A DNA stretch of 6,487 nt from an uncultured Eubacteriales bacterium (lineage in GTDB: Bacteria > Bacillota > Clostridia > Peptostreptococcales > Anaerovoracaceae), in the NCBI GenBank assembly GCA_902796875.1, contig CADBQT010000005.1:1-6487 (forward strand), given 5' to 3'. Below are positions 5,820-6,487 of the stretch, in pieces. The translations under genes were made by a program, and so were the position numbers. How positions within the stretch are numbered: the first letter of the stretch is position 1; each line of letters begins with the position of its first letter. Under the pieces are notes generated by a model. That model was not told where the DNA came from. It worked only from the letters and a program-made list of their open reading frames with translations, and did no database searches.

Positions 5820-6487
5820 ATGCTGTACATCGAAAACACCAATACGGACGCAACGTATAACCTGGCCTTTGAGGAGTACGTGTTCACCCGCTTCGCCGAC
5901 TTTCAGCCCGGCTGCCAGCAGGGAGAACCGGCGGGAGAGGAGCCCATCCTCCTCCTCTGGCAGAACGGCCCCTCGGTGATCATCGGCCGGTATCAGAACA
6001 CGCCGGAGGAGATCAACGCCGACTTCATCCGGGAGAAGGGGATCGCCGTGGTGCGGAGAAACACCGGCGGCGGAGCGGTCTACCACGATCTGGGAAATCT
6101 GAACTTTTCCCTCATCGCGGCAAAAGCCCGGTCGACGGGCGTGGATTTTGACACCTTCACCGCGCCGGTGGTGGGGGCCCTGAGGTCGGCGGGGATCCGT
6201 GCAGAGAAGTCGGGGAGAAACGACATCCTGGCGGAGGGCCGGAAGTTCTCCGGCAATGCCCAGCATATCAGCAAAGGCGTGGTGCTCCACCACGGGACCC
6301 TCATGTTCGACGTCCACATGGAGGACGTGGCCAGAGCCCTTCACGTGAAGGAGGGAAAGTTCCGCTCCAAGGCGACCAAGTCCGTGCGGAGCCGGGTCAC
6401 CAACCTGAAGCCCCTGTTTCCCGCCGGGTCCGGGATCGGCACGGTAGAGGAGTTCAAACAGCTCCTGCTGGACTGGTTCGACCGGGA
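5820..6487 (+). CDS. lplA: Lipoate-protein ligase A family (C-terminal end cut by window edge)
   Basis: LplA-family enzymes activate lipoate with ATP and attach it to a lysine of lipoyl domains, such as GcvH and the E2 subunits of 2-oxoacid dehydrogenases. I translated 222 codons before the right edge. The N-terminus MLYIENTNTDATYNLAFEEY, the lipoate pocket motif RRNTGGGAVYHD (79-90), SGRNDI (131-136), the catalytic-lysine region GRKFSGNAQ (140-148) and HHGTLMFD (157-164) are all typical of LplA and argue against the LipB octanoyltransferase family. A hydrophilic insert at about 27-41 precedes the conserved LLLWQNGPSVIIGRYQNT strand. The small C-terminal domain is not visible, so an LplA cannot be distinguished from a related octanoyl- or lipoyl-transferase with certainty. 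The start has AAGGAAGGG a few bases upstream. The gene is transcribed away from the hydrogenase operon and has its own TATAAT box. See the findings for a possible functional link through lipoylated H-protein. Confidence 0.92.
   Translation, partial: MLYIENTNTDATYNLAFEEYVFTRFADFQPGCQQGEPAGEEPILLLWQNGPSVIIGRYQNTPEEINADFIREKGIAVVRRNTGGGAVYHDLGNLNFSLIAAKARSTGVDFDTFTAPVVGALRSAGIRAEKSGRNDILAEGRKFSGNAQHISKGVVLHHGTLMFDVHMEDVARALHVKEGKFRSKATKSVRSRVTNLKPLFPAGSGIGTVEEFKQLLLDWFDR

Noticed and set aside
5567..5887. A 106-codon minus-strand open frame spanning the intergenic region, with a hydrophobic stretch (a possible small membrane protein)
   Set aside because: It starts inside lplA, covers the promoter region and the ribosome binding site of the flavoprotein gene, and has no convincing site of its own.
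5733..6344. A 203-codon open frame on the minus strand across lplA
   Set aside because: It is antisense to unmistakable LplA motifs and has no family features of its own.

Overview
This window holds an [FeFe]-hydrogenase locus from a G+C-rich anaerobic bacterium, roughly 60% G+C by eye. The likeliest source is a Bacillota/Clostridia lineage. The reasons are the hydrogenase subtype, strong AGGAGG-type ribosome binding sites, tightly overlapping genes and the LplA type. The taxonomic call is inference; no rRNA or other phylogenetic marker is present.

Four genes lie head to tail on the minus strand, reading from about 5559 down to 1. First is a flavoprotein fusing a NuoF-type 4Fe-4S domain to a GltD/NfnB-like FAD and NAD(P)H oxidoreductase (3706-5559). 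Next is the catalytic hydrogenase HydA (1994-3712), then the radical SAM maturase HydE (806-1984), then the GTPase/scaffold maturase HydF, cut by the left edge (1-809). Junctions are a 7-bp overlap, a 9-nt gap and a 4-bp ATGA overlap, so this reads as one translationally coupled operon. HydG, the third dedicated maturase, is not visible. It may lie beyond the left edge or elsewhere in the genome.

A 260-bp A+T-richer intergenic region (5560-5819) separates the operon from a divergent lipoate-protein ligase gene (lplA, 5820 to the right edge). It holds an 18-bp perfect inverted repeat (5678-5695), a perfect TATAAT box facing lplA, and a weak candidate promoter facing the hydrogenase operon.

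How the genes may work together: HydA has the CpI-like layout of a 2Fe-2S domain, a His-Cys3 cluster, two 4Fe-4S clusters and the H-cluster domain. The flavoprotein would feed it electrons from, or accept them for, NAD(P)H. This context matches the 'glutamate-synthase-linked' group A2 [FeFe]-hydrogenases, not the trimeric HydABC bifurcating type. HydE and HydF build and deliver the diiron subcluster. The neighbouring LplA may matter because the lipoyl-H-protein of the glycine cleavage system has been implicated in making the bridging dithiomethylamine ligand. Other points of interest are an 11-bp perfect stem inside the start of hydE and the docking logic suggested by the flavoprotein's domain makeup.
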